Origin: Winogradskya consettensis
GTDB taxonomy: Bacteria > Actinomycetota > Actinomycetes > Mycobacteriales > Micromonosporaceae
Length of the DNA: 64,000 nt
Direction of reading: 5' to 3'
Assembly (NCBI RefSeq): GCF_018332715.1
Contig: NZ_BOQP01000057.1
Location: 48,852-112,851 of the forward strand
Position numbers and translations under genes: made by a program. This document shows, in pieces, positions 8,672 to 17,308 of the stretch (the stretch's first letter is position 1; every line of letters starts with the position of its first letter). The notes under the pieces were generated by a model. The model was not told the origin of the DNA. It ran no database searches and saw nothing but the letters and a program-made list of their open reading frames with translations.

Positions 8672-9586
8672 ATGGCCATGCCACACCTCAGCGCCCGGCT
8701 CGACACCAAGGGCTCGCCCTACCTCTACGTACTCCCGTTCTTCCTGCTGTTCGGCGCGTTCGGACTGTTCCCGCTCATCTACACCGGCTACGTCTCGTTC
8801 AACGACTGGAACCTGCTCGACGCCGGGGAGCACCGGTGGGTGGGCCTCGCCAACTACAGCGAGCTGTTCCACGACGCGTACTTCTGGAACGCCCTCGGCA
8901 ACACCCTCAGCATCTGGGTGCTGTCCACCGTGCCGCAACTGCTCGCCGCCCTCTGGATCGCCCACCTGCTCAACCACCGCCTACGGGCACGAACCGGCCT
9001 GCGCATGGGCGTCCTGCTCCCCAACATCACCTCCATCGTGGCGGTGACCATCGTCTTCACCCAGATGTTCGGCCGCGACTTCGGCATGGTCAACTGGCTG
9101 ATCGGCCTCACCGGGATCGGGCCGATCGACTGGCAGGCCAGCACCTGGAGCTCGCATCTCGCCATCTCCACCATCGTCATGTGGCGCTGGACCGGCTACA
9201 ACGCGCTGATCTACCTCGCCTCGATGCAAGCCATTCCCCATGACCTGTACGAAGCGGCCGAGCTCGACGGCGCCTCGTCGTTCCAGCAGTTCCGCCGGAT
9301 AACCGTGCCCATGCTGCGGCCCACCATCATCTTCACCACCGTCATCTCCACCATCGGCGGCCTGCAGATCATGGCGGAACCCCTGCTGTTCGCCGGCACG
9401 TCCACACCCACGGGCGGCTCCGACCGGCAGTTCCAGACCATCGCCCTTTTCATGTACGAGCAGGGGTTCCGCGAATTCCGGTTCGGTTACGCCTCCGCGA
9501 TCGCCTGGACCCTCTGCCTGATCATCGCCGTCTTCGCGATCGTCAACTTCCTGCTCACCCGGCGCATCGCCAATGACGAGAAATGA
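8672..9586 (+). CDS. Sugar ABC transporter permease (MalF type)
   Basis: 304 residues with about six membrane segments, beginning PYLYVLPFFLLFGAFGLFPLIYTGYVSFNDW. The EAA loop that docks with the ATPase is clear: YEAAELDGASSFQQFRRIT, then VPMLRP (about residues 192-216). A GAAGGA box precedes the ATG. The 74-nt gap from the binding-protein gene holds no terminator. It pairs with the MalG-type permease to form the membrane channel for the sugar delivered by the lipoprotein. Confidence 0.93.
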   Translation: MAMPHLSARLDTKGSPYLYVLPFFLLFGAFGLFPLIYTGYVSFNDWNLLDAGEHRWVGLANYSELFHDAYFWNALGNTLSIWVLSTVPQLLAALWIAHLLNHRLRARTGLRMGVLLPNITSIVAVTIVFTQMFGRDFGMVNWLIGLTGIGPIDWQASTWSSHLAISTIVMWRWTGYNALIYLASMQAIPHDLYEAAELDGASSFQQFRRITVPMLRPTIIFTTVISTIGGLQIMAEPLLFAGTSTPTGGSDRQFQTIALFMYEQGFREFRFGYASAIAWTLCLIIAVFAIVNFLLTRRIANDEK

Positions 9587-9592
9587 GCCGTC

Positions 9593-10486
9593 ATGACCAT
9601 TCTCGCCACACCACCGACGGCCCCCGCTGAAACCGAAGAACCACGCCCGGCCCGCCGTCGCAGCTTCGGCTACCCCCGCAGGGCCTCGATCTGGACGTAC
9701 GCCGCCCTGCTCGCGATCGTCGCCGGCTCGGTCTTCCCGCTCTACTGGTCGTTCGTCGTGTCCTCCCAGACCAGCGAAGCCGTCGCGCAGGTCCCGCCCG
9801 TCCTGATCCCCGGCGGCCACCTGTTCGACAACATCGCCCGCGTCTTCGACTCCACCGACTTCGGTCGCGCCCTGCTCAACTCGTTCCTCGTCAGCGGCTC
9901 GATCACCATCTCCGTGGTGTTCTTCTCGACCCTCGCAGGCTTCGCCTTCGCCAAACTGCGCTTCCGCGGCCGCAAGGTCCTGCTGGTCCTCGCCATCGCC
10001 ACCTCGATGGTCCCCCAGCAACTCGGCATCATCCCGCTCTACCTGCTCATGGCGAAGATCGGCTGGACCGACCACCTCGCCGCCGTCATCGTCCCCGGCC
10101 TGGTCACCGCGTTCGGCGTCTTCTTCATGACCCAGTTCCTCGGCCGCGCCGTCCCCGACGAACTCCTCGAAGCCGGCCGCATCGACGGCTGCACCACCTT
10201 CGGCCTCTACTGGCACGTCGTCCTGCCCATCGCCCGCCCCGCCGCCGCGGTCCTCGCCCTGTTCACCTTCATGCAGGCCTGGAACGACTTCTTCTGGCCG
10301 CTGGTCGTCCTGCAGAACAACGCCACGGTCCAGGTCGCCCTATCATCGTTGGCCAGCGGCTACACCACCGACTACACCCTCACCCTGACCGGCACCCTGC
10401 TCTCGACGCTCCCGATCCTCGTGATCTTCATCGTCCTCGGCAGGCAGATCGTCGGCGGCATCATGCAAGGAGCAATCAAGGGATGA
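9593..10486 (+). CDS. Sugar ABC transporter permease (MalG type)
   Basis: 297 residues with a polar N-terminal tail and about six membrane segments (WTYAALLAIVAGSVFPLYWSF first). The EAA loop reads LLEAGRIDGCTTFGLYWHVV followed by LPIARP, with Gly in place of the more common Ala-Arg-Leu step but still canonical overall. It starts 6 nt after the MalF-type gene and its stop overlaps the GH1 start (ATGA), so all four genes are one transcript with coupled translation. No ATPase gene is present in the locus; an MsiK-like shared ATPase elsewhere is expected from what is known of actinobacterial sugar importers. Confidence 0.93.
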   Translation: MTILATPPTAPAETEEPRPARRRSFGYPRRASIWTYAALLAIVAGSVFPLYWSFVVSSQTSEAVAQVPPVLIPGGHLFDNIARVFDSTDFGRALLNSFLVSGSITISVVFFSTLAGFAFAKLRFRGRKVLLVLAIATSMVPQQLGIIPLYLLMAKIGWTDHLAAVIVPGLVTAFGVFFMTQFLGRAVPDELLEAGRIDGCTTFGLYWHVVLPIARPAAAVLALFTFMQAWNDFFWPLVVLQNNATVQVALSSLASGYTTDYTLTLTGTLLSTLPILVIFIVLGRQIVGGIMQGAIKG

Positions 10487-11820
10487 CGACGCCTTTCGTA
10501 TGGGGGGCCGCGACCGCGGCGTATCAGATCGAGGGAGGGGTGGCGGAGGACGGCCGGGGTGACTCGATCTGGGATACGTTCTGCCGGCGGCCCGGGGCGA
10601 TTGCTGACGGGACCTCCGGGGAGGTTGCTGCCGACAGTTATCACCGGTGGCTCGATGATGTGGAGCTTCTGGACGGCCTGGGTGTCGGCGCTTATCGCTT
10701 TTCGGTCGCGTGGCCGCGGGTCATGCCGAGCGGGGCGGTCAACAAGCCGGGGCTGGACTATTACGACAGGATCGTCGACGCGCTGTGCGAGCGTGGCATC
10801 CGTCCCTTTGTCACCCTTTATCACTGGGATCTGCCTCAGGAACTGGAAGACAAAGGCGGCTGGAGAGTACGCGACACCGCGGACCGTTTCGCCGACTACG
10901 CCACGGTCGTCGCGGAGCGCCTCGGGGACCGGGTCGAGGACTGGATCACGCTCAACGAGCCGTACTGTTCCTCGATCGTGGGTTATGCCGAAGGCCGCCA
11001 CGCACCCGGCGCGACCGAAGGCCACGGGGCTCTCGCGGCAGCGCACCACCTGCTGATCGCGCACGGCAGGGCAACAACGGCAATCCGCACCGTACGCCCG
11101 GAAGCCCGCGTAGGCATCACCCTCAACCTGTCCCCGGCGGTCCCCGCGAACGACACCCCGATCGACCGCGCCGCCGCGGCCCGCATGGACCTGCTCGTGA
11201 ACCGCCAGTTCACCGACCCGGTGCTCGGCGGCGCGTACCCGGACGGGTTCGAGAAGCTCTTCTCCGGCGTGAGCGACCTGTCCTTCCGCCGAGACGGTGA
11301 CCTCGACATCATCGGCGTCCCGCTGGACTTCCTCGGCGTCAACTACTACTACCGGATCCACGCCGCCGACGCGCCGTACGACCAGCCGGACCCGGGCCTG
11401 CGCAGCGCCAGCGACATCGGCGTTCGCTCGGTGCCCCGCGACGGCGTCCCCACCACCGACCTGGGCTGGCCCATCGAACCCCAGGGCCTGTACGACACCC
11501 TGACCGGCCTCGCCGAACGGTACCCGGCCCTGCCCCCGGTCTACGTCACGGAAAACGGTGTCGCCCAGCTCCGCGACGACCTGAACCCCGACCCGGCCCG
11601 CATCGACTTCATCACCACCCACCTCGACGCCGCCACCCGCGCCGCCGCCGACGCCCCCATCGACCTCCGCGGCTACTTCTACTGGTCCCTGATCGACAAC
11701 TTCGAATGGGCCCGCGGCTTCGGCCCCCGCTTCGGCCTGGTCCACGTCGACTACCCCACGGGCAACCGCACCCCCCGGGCGAGCTACGAGTGGTTGCGCA
11801 GGCGGATCGCCGGGCTGTAG
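10483..11820 (+). CDS. GH1 beta-glucosidase
   Basis: 445 residues, the usual size for family GH1. The N-terminus FVWGAATAAYQIEGG and YRFSVAWPRVMP are diagnostic. The acid/base is Glu159 in WITLNEPY and the nucleophile is Glu357 in VYVTENGV. The C-terminal DNFEWARGFGPRFGLVHVDY loop fits beta-glucosidases that accept unphosphorylated glucosides. There is no signal peptide, so it splits imported cellobiose or other beta-glucosides in the cytoplasm to glucose. It is the last gene of the LacI-controlled operon and is translationally coupled to the permease. Codon choice is less G+C-strict over the first 300 nt than later, a mild oddity. Confidence 0.95.
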   Translation: MTTPFVWGAATAAYQIEGGVAEDGRGDSIWDTFCRRPGAIADGTSGEVAADSYHRWLDDVELLDGLGVGAYRFSVAWPRVMPSGAVNKPGLDYYDRIVDALCERGIRPFVTLYHWDLPQELEDKGGWRVRDTADRFADYATVVAERLGDRVEDWITLNEPYCSSIVGYAEGRHAPGATEGHGALAAAHHLLIAHGRATTAIRTVRPEARVGITLNLSPAVPANDTPIDRAAAARMDLLVNRQFTDPVLGGAYPDGFEKLFSGVSDLSFRRDGDLDIIGVPLDFLGVNYYYRIHAADAPYDQPDPGLRSASDIGVRSVPRDGVPTTDLGWPIEPQGLYDTLTGLAERYPALPPVYVTENGVAQLRDDLNPDPARIDFITTHLDAATRAAADAPIDLRGYFYWSLIDNFEWARGFGPRFGLVHVDYPTGNRTPRASYEWLRRRIAGL

Positions 11821-11824
11821 ATCT

Positions 11825-12384
11825 TCAGAGGGCGAGGTGGTCGAGGGGGAGGGCGCGCAGGAAGTCCCCGGCGTCGAAGGCCGTGCCCGCGGTGACCAGC
11901 CCGGTGGCCGCGGTCCGGCCGTCGAGGATCCGTGTGACCGCCTCGCCCGCCAGGGGCGCACTGAACGCGTAGATGTCGCGCCCACCGGCCGACACCCGGC
12001 GCTCCTGGCCGCCACGCCGGACGACCACCTCGACCATGAACGTCTGGGCCTGCCCGGGGTGAGCAGGGGGCGGCCCGACGTGCAGGTAGCTGCTGATGCC
12101 GCGGGTCGGCAGGTGCCGGGCGATGCTCACCACGTCCGCGGTGGGGAACTCGGCCTCGACCTCCAAGGTGCCGAACGGCGGCGGAAAATCCCAGGTCCCG
12201 ACCGGTCCACCCCGCCGTCACCGAAGGCGGCGGTGGCCAGTAGGTCGCCGAGACCGCCGAAGAAGCCGATCGCGGGCAGGACCAGGGTGCCGGCCGGCGG
12301 CCGGGCGTCGTCGAACATCCGCCATGCGACCAGCGTCTCCCCGGCGACGTCCAGAAACGTTACTGTCCGCTTGGTTGACGACAC
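11825..12384 (-). pseudogene. Decayed saccharopine-dehydrogenase-like gene (frameshift, 5' deletion)
   Basis: Two reading frames together match the second half of a saccharopine-dehydrogenase-like NAD(P)-binding protein. The upstream frame (start 12384) gives TVTFLDVAGETLVAWRMFDD, TLVLPAIGFFGGLGDLLATAA. The downstream frame gives PPFGTLEVEAEFPTADVVSI, ISSYLHVG, RRVSAGGRDIYAFSAPL and FDAGDFLRALPLDHLAL to the stop at 11825. The switch lies near 12190-12220. The whole N-terminal Rossmann part (roughly 100 residues) is missing. A complete member of the same superfamily exists at 43043-44281. No function is expected. Confidence 0.75.
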
Positions 12385-12751
12385 GGGAGAATCTTGCTCA
12401 GCAGGGTGCCGCGCGGCGCGAAACCCTGGGATGAATAGAACCGCACGGCGTCTGCGTTGTGCGCGAAGATGCCCGCGTACAAATCTCGATGCCCTGGGTC
12501 AGGGCTGTGGCTTCGGCGGGCGGGTCGGGCAGGGGGACGATCTCGGCGGAACCGGCGATCTCGCCCGCGATCTCGGCGAGCAGGAACCGGCCCTCGGGGA
12601 ACGACCGCTCGAAATGCGCGCGGACGATCGCGGCGTCGGGAACCCGGTAGACGTCCGGGTCGAGGCTGACATGCCACTGCGCGTTGGCCAGCCGCAGCGT
12701 GACCAGTGCTGGGACGTCGGCGGGCAGAGCGGGGCGGATCACCGGCTGCAT
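12360..12751 (-). pseudogene. Decayed GNAT acetyltransferase gene
   Basis: The first frame starts at 12751 with a normal GNAT N-terminus (VIRPALPADVPALVTLRLANAQWH, EGRFLLAEIAGEIAGSAEIVPLPDPP). The second frame supplies the C-terminus, DLYAGIFAHNADAVRFYSSQ then GFAPRGTLLSKIL, ending at 12360. The frames switch near 12490-12500, and the acetyl-CoA-binding stretch (motif A, normally R/Q-x-x-G-x-G/A) is absent between them, so sequence has been lost as well as shifted. The 3' end runs into the 5'-truncated saccharopine-dehydrogenase-like remnant. Confidence 0.72.
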
Positions 12752-12814
12752 GGGTGAACGTTACCGGGCGGCTGTGCCAGGGACGGCCCGGCGGGGAGCG
12801 GGTAGGTTCTCGGC

Positions 12815-14464
12815 GTGACCGTGGACCTCGAGGAACCCGCCGTCGACGTGCCCGAGGCGACTGAAAGGCCCCGCCGCCGCCGGAGGTGGGTCGCGCCGCT
12901 GCTGGTGCTGCTGTTGCTGGGGCAGATGGCGGCCGTCATGGTGGTCACCGCCGTGCAGCAGACGCCGACGATCGACGAGCCGGTCTACGTGGGCACCGCG
13001 GTCAGTTACCTGGAGCAGCACAGCCTGCGCTACAACCCCGAGCATCCGCCGCTCGGGAAGCTCATCATGGCGGCGGGGCTGGTGTTCGCGCATCCGAAGC
13101 TGGATCCCGCGTTCCGGGGCAACCAGAGCCTGCTCGGGCGGCACGTGCTCTACGAGGCGGGCAACGACCCGTACGAGCTGATGTTCCTGGCCCGGTTGCC
13201 GATGATCGTGCTGACGCTGCTGTTCGGGCTGGTCGTCTTCGCCTTCGCCCGGGATCTGACGGGGACCGCCGGGGGAGTGCTGGCCCTGTCCCTGTACGCG
13301 TTCTCGCCCGACCTGATCACGCACGGTTCCCTGGCGACGCTGGACGTACCCGCGATCGGGTTCCTCGTGACGGCGGTGTGGCTGACGTGGCGGGCGCGCA
13401 GCTCACGGGCGTACCTCCATCTGGGTCTTGCGGGGGTTGCCCTGGGGGCGGCGATCGCGACGCGGATGAGTGTCATCCCGGCGGTGCCCGTGGTGATGCT
13501 GCTGGCGTTCCTGAGCCTCAGGAAGCAGCGGCGTTCCTGGCTGAGCGCGGTGGCGGCGGCCGTGGGTGTGGCCGTGCTCGCCGTTGCCGTCGTCTGGGTC
13601 TGTTACCTCGTGATCGATCCGCGGTTGCGGTTCCTGACGCCGACCGGGATGCCGGAGATCCACGGGTTGCGGGCGCTGTTCGTCGACCTGCTGCCGTTGC
13701 CGGAGCCGTACCGCGACGGTATGCGCATCCAGTTCGGGTTCGAGGACTCGACGTTCCAGGGGTTCCTGTTCGGCCGGCTGTACGAGGGTTCGCTCTGGTA
13801 CTACCTCCCCGCCGCGCTGCTGGTGAAGACGCCGCTCGGCATGATCGCGCTGTGGCTGGCCGGGAGCGTCGCGGTGCTCGCCGTGCCCCGGCTGCGCCCG
13901 GCCGCCGTCTATCTGCTCGTCACACCCGCGCTCCTGCTGGGCCTGGCGATGACCGGTGCGCGTGACTTCGGCAGCCGTTACGCGATCTTCCTGCCGATCT
14001 TCCTCGCCGTCGCCGCGGCTGCCGTGGTCACGGTCCGCTGGCGGTGGGCGCACCTCGCCGCGGGGCTGCTCGCACTCTCGGTCGCGGTCAGTTCGGTGCG
14101 GACCTTTCCCTACTACCTGCCGTACGCCAACGAGGCGTTCGGGGGACCGTCGCGGACGCACCTGCTGCTGCACGACTCGAACGTCGACTGGGGTCAGGAC
14201 CTGGGCCGGCTGGCGGACCGGCTGCGCGAGCGGTATCCCGGCGAGCAGGTCTGGCTCGTGTACAAGGGCGCGGGCGTGCCCTCGGCGTACGGAATCGATG
14301 CCCGCAACCCGCTCAAGACGCCGCCGGCGGACGTCCATGGCCTGCTCGTGGTCTCGGACAGCTCGGTGGCGAAGGCGACCGGCCGGCTGAAGGCCCTGCT
14401 CGCCACGAGCGGCGCCCCGGTCGACGAGGTCGGTCACTCGATCAGCATCTACCGCCGCCCCTGA
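12815..14464 (+). CDS. GT39-family membrane glycosyltransferase (PMT-like)
   Basis: 549 residues from a GTG start. After a charged N-terminus (RPRRRRRW) there are about ten membrane segments. The first extracytoplasmic loop has the acidic pair Asp54-Glu55 in TPTIDEPVYVG, where PMT/ArnT-type enzymes keep catalytic acidic residues, and then YNPEHPPLGKLI, a family hallmark. The soluble C-terminal part contains HDSNVDWGQDLGRLADRLRE and VYKGAGVPSAYGID, seen in the actinobacterial branch annotated as glycosyltransferase family 39. It probably moves a sugar from a polyprenyl phosphate donor to a protein or wall acceptor. It stands alone; its 3' end overlaps the convergent WYL gene by 23 nt. Confidence 0.85.
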   Translation: MTVDLEEPAVDVPEATERPRRRRRWVAPLLVLLLLGQMAAVMVVTAVQQTPTIDEPVYVGTAVSYLEQHSLRYNPEHPPLGKLIMAAGLVFAHPKLDPAFRGNQSLLGRHVLYEAGNDPYELMFLARLPMIVLTLLFGLVVFAFARDLTGTAGGVLALSLYAFSPDLITHGSLATLDVPAIGFLVTAVWLTWRARSSRAYLHLGLAGVALGAAIATRMSVIPAVPVVMLLAFLSLRKQRRSWLSAVAAAVGVAVLAVAVVWVCYLVIDPRLRFLTPTGMPEIHGLRALFVDLLPLPEPYRDGMRIQFGFEDSTFQGFLFGRLYEGSLWYYLPAALLVKTPLGMIALWLAGSVAVLAVPRLRPAAVYLLVTPALLLGLAMTGARDFGSRYAIFLPIFLAVAAAAVVTVRWRWAHLAAGLLALSVAVSSVRTFPYYLPYANEAFGGPSRTHLLLHDSNVDWGQDLGRLADRLRERYPGEQVWLVYKGAGVPSAYGIDARNPLKTPPADVHGLLVVSDSSVAKATGRLKALLATSGAPVDEVGHSISIYRRP

Positions 14465-15392
14465 TCGCCGCGGTGAACCGGGCCGCCACCTCTGCCACGG
14501 CGGCGTGCAGCTCGGGGCCCTCGTCGACGGTGAAGTCGATCGGCACGGCGGCCAGCCACTCCTGCGCGTACATGGCCGGGTTGCGGGTGCTTCCGGTCAG
14601 GACGCACCGGTCGCCGTCCGCTTCGAGGCGCCCCATCGGTGGCCGGATGAACGGTGCCACCCGCTCCAGGGGTGCGTGGAACACCACGCGCGTCGGGTAT
14701 TTCCAGCCGCTGCCCAGGTTCTCCTCCAGCGAGGCGACCGGGTCGAGGTCCGGGGGTGGGGTGAAGCGGTGTGCGGTTCTGCGTACGGCGTGGATACGGT
14801 CGACGCGGTACGTGCGGATCGCGTCCGCGGCGTGGGAATGGCACAGCAGGTACCAGCGGCCGTAGCGCACCACCACCGCCCACGGGTCGACCTCGGCCTC
14901 GAAGGTGCGCGACGTGACGACGACCCGGCACCGCTCGGCGATGGCCCCGACCAGGGCACTGGCGATGGCGGGATCCGGGCGTGCCGCTCGCGGATCAGGA
15001 GCGGCCGACGCGTACGCCCGGAGCGCCGCAGCCTGCCGCCCGATGCCCTCGGGTAGCGCCCGGATCACCTTGCTGAGCGCCGACCCGGCGACGTCCTCCG
15101 CGTCGATCGCCGCACCCCCGTCGAGGACCGCCATGACGAGGCTGAGTGCCTGTTCCTCGGTGAAGACCACGGGTGGCAACCGGGTGCCACGGCCCAGCCG
15201 GTAACCGCCGTACGGTCCCCGCGTCGATTCGACCGGGACGCCGGCCTCGCGCAGGATGCCGACATATCGCCGGGCCGCGCGCTCGGTGACGCCCAGGAGG
15301 GCGGCGAGCTGGTCGGCGGTCGTGCCCGGGCGGGCCTGCAGGATCTCGAGCGTACGCAGAGCACGCGCGGTGGGACTCGAACCGTTCGGCAC
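14442..15392 (-). CDS. WYL-domain (YafY/DeoR-like) transcriptional regulator
   Basis: 316 residues from a GTG start. Residues about 8-65 are an HTH_11 winged helix (RALRTLEILQARPGTTADQL, GVTERAARRYVGILREAGVPV) followed by the RGPYGGYRLGRG wing. The WYL domain is near residues 150-230, with VVRYGRWYLLCHSHAADAIR and TYRVDRIHAVRRT, and a WCX-like C-terminal region follows. WYL proteins sense nucleotides or other ligands. It is divergent from the alpha/beta hydrolase gene 52 nt away, so that gene is its probable target. Confidence 0.9.
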   Translation of the reverse strand: MPNGSSPTARALRTLEILQARPGTTADQLAALLGVTERAARRYVGILREAGVPVESTRGPYGGYRLGRGTRLPPVVFTEEQALSLVMAVLDGGAAIDAEDVAGSALSKVIRALPEGIGRQAAALRAYASAAPDPRAARPDPAIASALVGAIAERCRVVVTSRTFEAEVDPWAVVVRYGRWYLLCHSHAADAIRTYRVDRIHAVRRTAHRFTPPPDLDPVASLEENLGSGWKYPTRVVFHAPLERVAPFIRPPMGRLEADGDRCVLTGSTRNPAMYAQEWLAAVPIDFTVDEGPELHAAVAEVAARFTAAIRGGGRC

Positions 15393-15444
15393 GCCCGGAC
15401 GATACCGGAAGCCGATTGTCCGGAACCGGCTCTAGGTTGATCCC

Positions 15445-16116
15445 ATGACTGCAGAAACACTCATCCTCGTCGGCGGCCTGTGGCTCGACGCGTCCGCATG
15501 GAACGACGTCGTGACCGAGCTGGCGGGCCAGGATCGGCACGCTGTCCCGGTCGCCCTGCCGGTGAAACCCGCGGACACCCTCGGCGATCAGGTGGCCGCG
15601 GTGCTCGCCGCCGTCGACGCGGCACCCGGCAGGTCGGTGGTGGTCGGGCACTCCGCCGCGTGCAGCCTGGCCTGGCTGGCGGCGGATGCGCGGCCCGACC
15701 GCGTGGCGAAGGTGGCGCTCATCGGCGGCTATCCGGCCGTCGACGGCTCGACCTACGCCGACTTCTTCGAGGTCAGGGACGGACTCATGCCGTTCCCGGG
15801 GTGGACGCCGTTCGAGGGCCCCGACGCCGCCGACCTCGACGGTCCGGCGCGGCAGGCGTTCGAGGCCGCCGCCGTGACCGTTCCTGAGGGGGTGGCCCGG
15901 GGCGTGGTGCACCTGGGCGACGAGCGCCGCTACGACGTGCCGGTCGCGCTGATCTGCCCCGAGTTCACGCCCGACCAGGCCCGGGAGTGGATCGCCGGGG
16001 GTGACATCCCCGAGCTGGCCCGCGTGAAGAATCTCGACCTGATCGACATCGACTCCGGCCACTGGCCGATGCTCACCCAGCCGCTCGCGCTGGCCCGGAT
16101 CCTGGCCGCGCTCTGA
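15445..16116 (+). CDS. Small alpha/beta hydrolase
   Basis: 223 residues, a compact alpha/beta hydrolase. The nucleophile elbow is GHSAA (VVVGHSAACSLAWLAADARP), the oxyanion region is LVGGLWLDASAW, and the terminal catalytic His lies in DIDSGHWPMLTQP. The usual GxSxG second glycine is replaced by alanine, as in several small esterase-like members. The substrate is unknown. It faces the WYL regulator across a 52-nt divergent promoter region, a layout common for ligand-sensing regulator/enzyme pairs. Confidence 0.85.
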   Translation: MTAETLILVGGLWLDASAWNDVVTELAGQDRHAVPVALPVKPADTLGDQVAAVLAAVDAAPGRSVVVGHSAACSLAWLAADARPDRVAKVALIGGYPAVDGSTYADFFEVRDGLMPFPGWTPFEGPDAADLDGPARQAFEAAAVTVPEGVARGVVHLGDERRYDVPVALICPEFTPDQAREWIAGGDIPELARVKNLDLIDIDSGHWPMLTQPLALARILAAL

Positions 16117-16172
16117 CGCTGCGTGACATCTTTCCGGATTGGTTGCGGCGGTCCCGGGGTACCGGACGGGCC

Positions 16173-16398
16173 ATGAACGACGAGCAGGCCCGGCTGGAAC
16201 AACGGGCGTCGGACCTGATGAACCTGAACGCGATCGCGCTGGAGGAGACCGAGCAGAGCCTGCACGCGAGCGCCGATCGCCGGACCGACGACGAGGCGAG
16301 CGCCCCGGCTGCACGAGCTGGCCGACGGCGTGTCGGAGACAGCCGCTCAGATCGCCGCCCGCGCGCGCCGGCTCAGCCATCCCGGCCCTCCGGCCTGA
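16173..16398 (+). pseudogene. Small helical ORF with an apparent frameshift
   Basis: From the ATG at 16173 the frame reads MNDEQARLEQRASDLMNLNA then IALEETEQSLHASADRRTDDEA, a polar helical sequence. Just after a CCCC run at 16303-16306 this frame becomes Arg/Pro-rich noise, while the +1 frame reads RLHELADGVSETAAQIAARA then RRLSHPG and stops at 16398, just as one expects for the remainder of the helix. One base change in the C run would give a protein of about 75 residues. It may be a real mutation or a sequence error. No family recognised. Confidence 0.4.
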
Positions 16399-16420
16399 CC
16401 CGCCGCCCGGCCTGCATCCC

Positions 16421-16444
16421 GCCCGGCGCCTAGGGGCGCCGGGC
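16421..16444. terminator. Bidirectional hairpin before the sigma-factor stop
   Basis: Perfect 10-bp inverted repeat (16421-16430 and 16435-16444) with a TAGG loop. It lies between the small plus-strand ORF and the convergent sigma-factor gene, whose stop is at 16450, so it can end both transcripts. Confidence 0.65.
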
Positions 16445-16449
16445 GAATC

Positions 16450-17214
16450 TCAGCCCGCGGTGAGCTGCACGCGCAGCTTGGCCAGGGTCCGGGTGATCAG
16501 GCGTGAGACGTGCATCTGCGACACGCCGATCTTCGTGGCGATCTCCGACTGGGTCAGGTTGCCGAAGAACCGGAGCGACAGGATCATGCGTTCGCGTTCG
16601 TCGAGAGCGGCGATCGCCGGGCCGAGCGCGATCCGCAGCTCCGCGAGCTCCATGTCGTGGTCCATCACGCCGAGTGTGTCGCCGAGCGTGGTGGTCCCGT
16701 CCTCCGTGACCGGGGTCGAGAGGCTACGGGCGCTGTAGGCGCGGGCACCCTCGAGGCCTTCGAGGACCTCTTCCTCGGTGGTGTTCAGATGCGCGGCGAT
16801 GTCGGCGACCGTGGGTGACCGGCCGAGCGTGTGGTGCAGGGTGTTGCTCGCATCCGTGATCGCCAGCCGGAGCTCCTGCAGGCGGCGCGGAACGCGGATC
16901 GACCAGGTGCGGTCGCGGAAGTGCCGGCGGATCTCGCCGAGGATCGTCGGGACCGCGAAACCGGCGAACTCGATGCCGCGCTCGGGGTCGAACCGGTCCA
17001 CCGACTTGATCAGGCCGACGACCGCGGTCTGGATCAGGTCGTCGTCGGGCTCGCCCCGCCCGGAGTAGCGGTGGGCGAGGTGATGGGCCATCGGCAGCCA
17101 CGCCCGCACGGCTTCGTCGCGCAGGGCGTCGCGTGCGGGACCGGGTGCGGTAGTTGCCAGTTCCCGGAGCAGCTCGGACGCGGCCTCGGGGACTCGGGTG
17201 CTGGTGAATGTCAT
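16450..17214 (-). CDS. SigB/SigF-family RNA polymerase sigma factor
   Basis: I choose the ATG at 17214 (GAGAGGA box) over an upstream in-frame start at 17319, which would add a Cys-rich stretch and include the promoter. The 254-residue protein has region 2 (AHHLAHRYSGRGEPDDDLIQ, GLIKSVDRFDPERGIEFAGF, RTWSIRVPRR), region 3 (LGRSPTVADIAAHLNTTEEE) and region 4 (LDERERMILSLRFFGNLTQS, EIATKIGVSQMHVSRLI). This is the stress/development sigma class normally held by an anti-sigma kinase, but no anti-sigma or anti-anti-sigma gene is next to it. The matching promoter in front suggests it transcribes its own gene. Confidence 0.93.
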   Translation of the reverse strand: MTFTSTRVPEAASELLRELATTAPGPARDALRDEAVRAWLPMAHHLAHRYSGRGEPDDDLIQTAVVGLIKSVDRFDPERGIEFAGFAVPTILGEIRRHFRDRTWSIRVPRRLQELRLAITDASNTLHHTLGRSPTVADIAAHLNTTEEEVLEGLEGARAYSARSLSTPVTEDGTTTLGDTLGVMDHDMELAELRIALGPAIAALDERERMILSLRFFGNLTQSEIATKIGVSQMHVSRLITRTLAKLRVQLTAG

Positions 17215-17243
17215 GTCGCATCCTCTCGACGAGCGGTCTCGGA

Positions 17244-17268
17244 CTACCCGTCTGTCGTCAGAGTAAAC
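17244..17268 (-). promoter_or_regulatory. SigB-type promoter before the sigma-factor gene
   Basis: On the minus strand GTTTAC (17268-17263) and GGGTAG (17249-17244) are separated by 13 nt. This fits the known SigB/SigF consensus GTTT-N12-16-GGGTA. Transcription would start about 22 nt before the ATG at 17214, with room for the GAGAGGA ribosome binding site. Confidence 0.75.
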
Positions 17269-17308
17269 GACGCAGCAAACGACGCAACATGCTTGAGAGA
17301 GGTAATTG

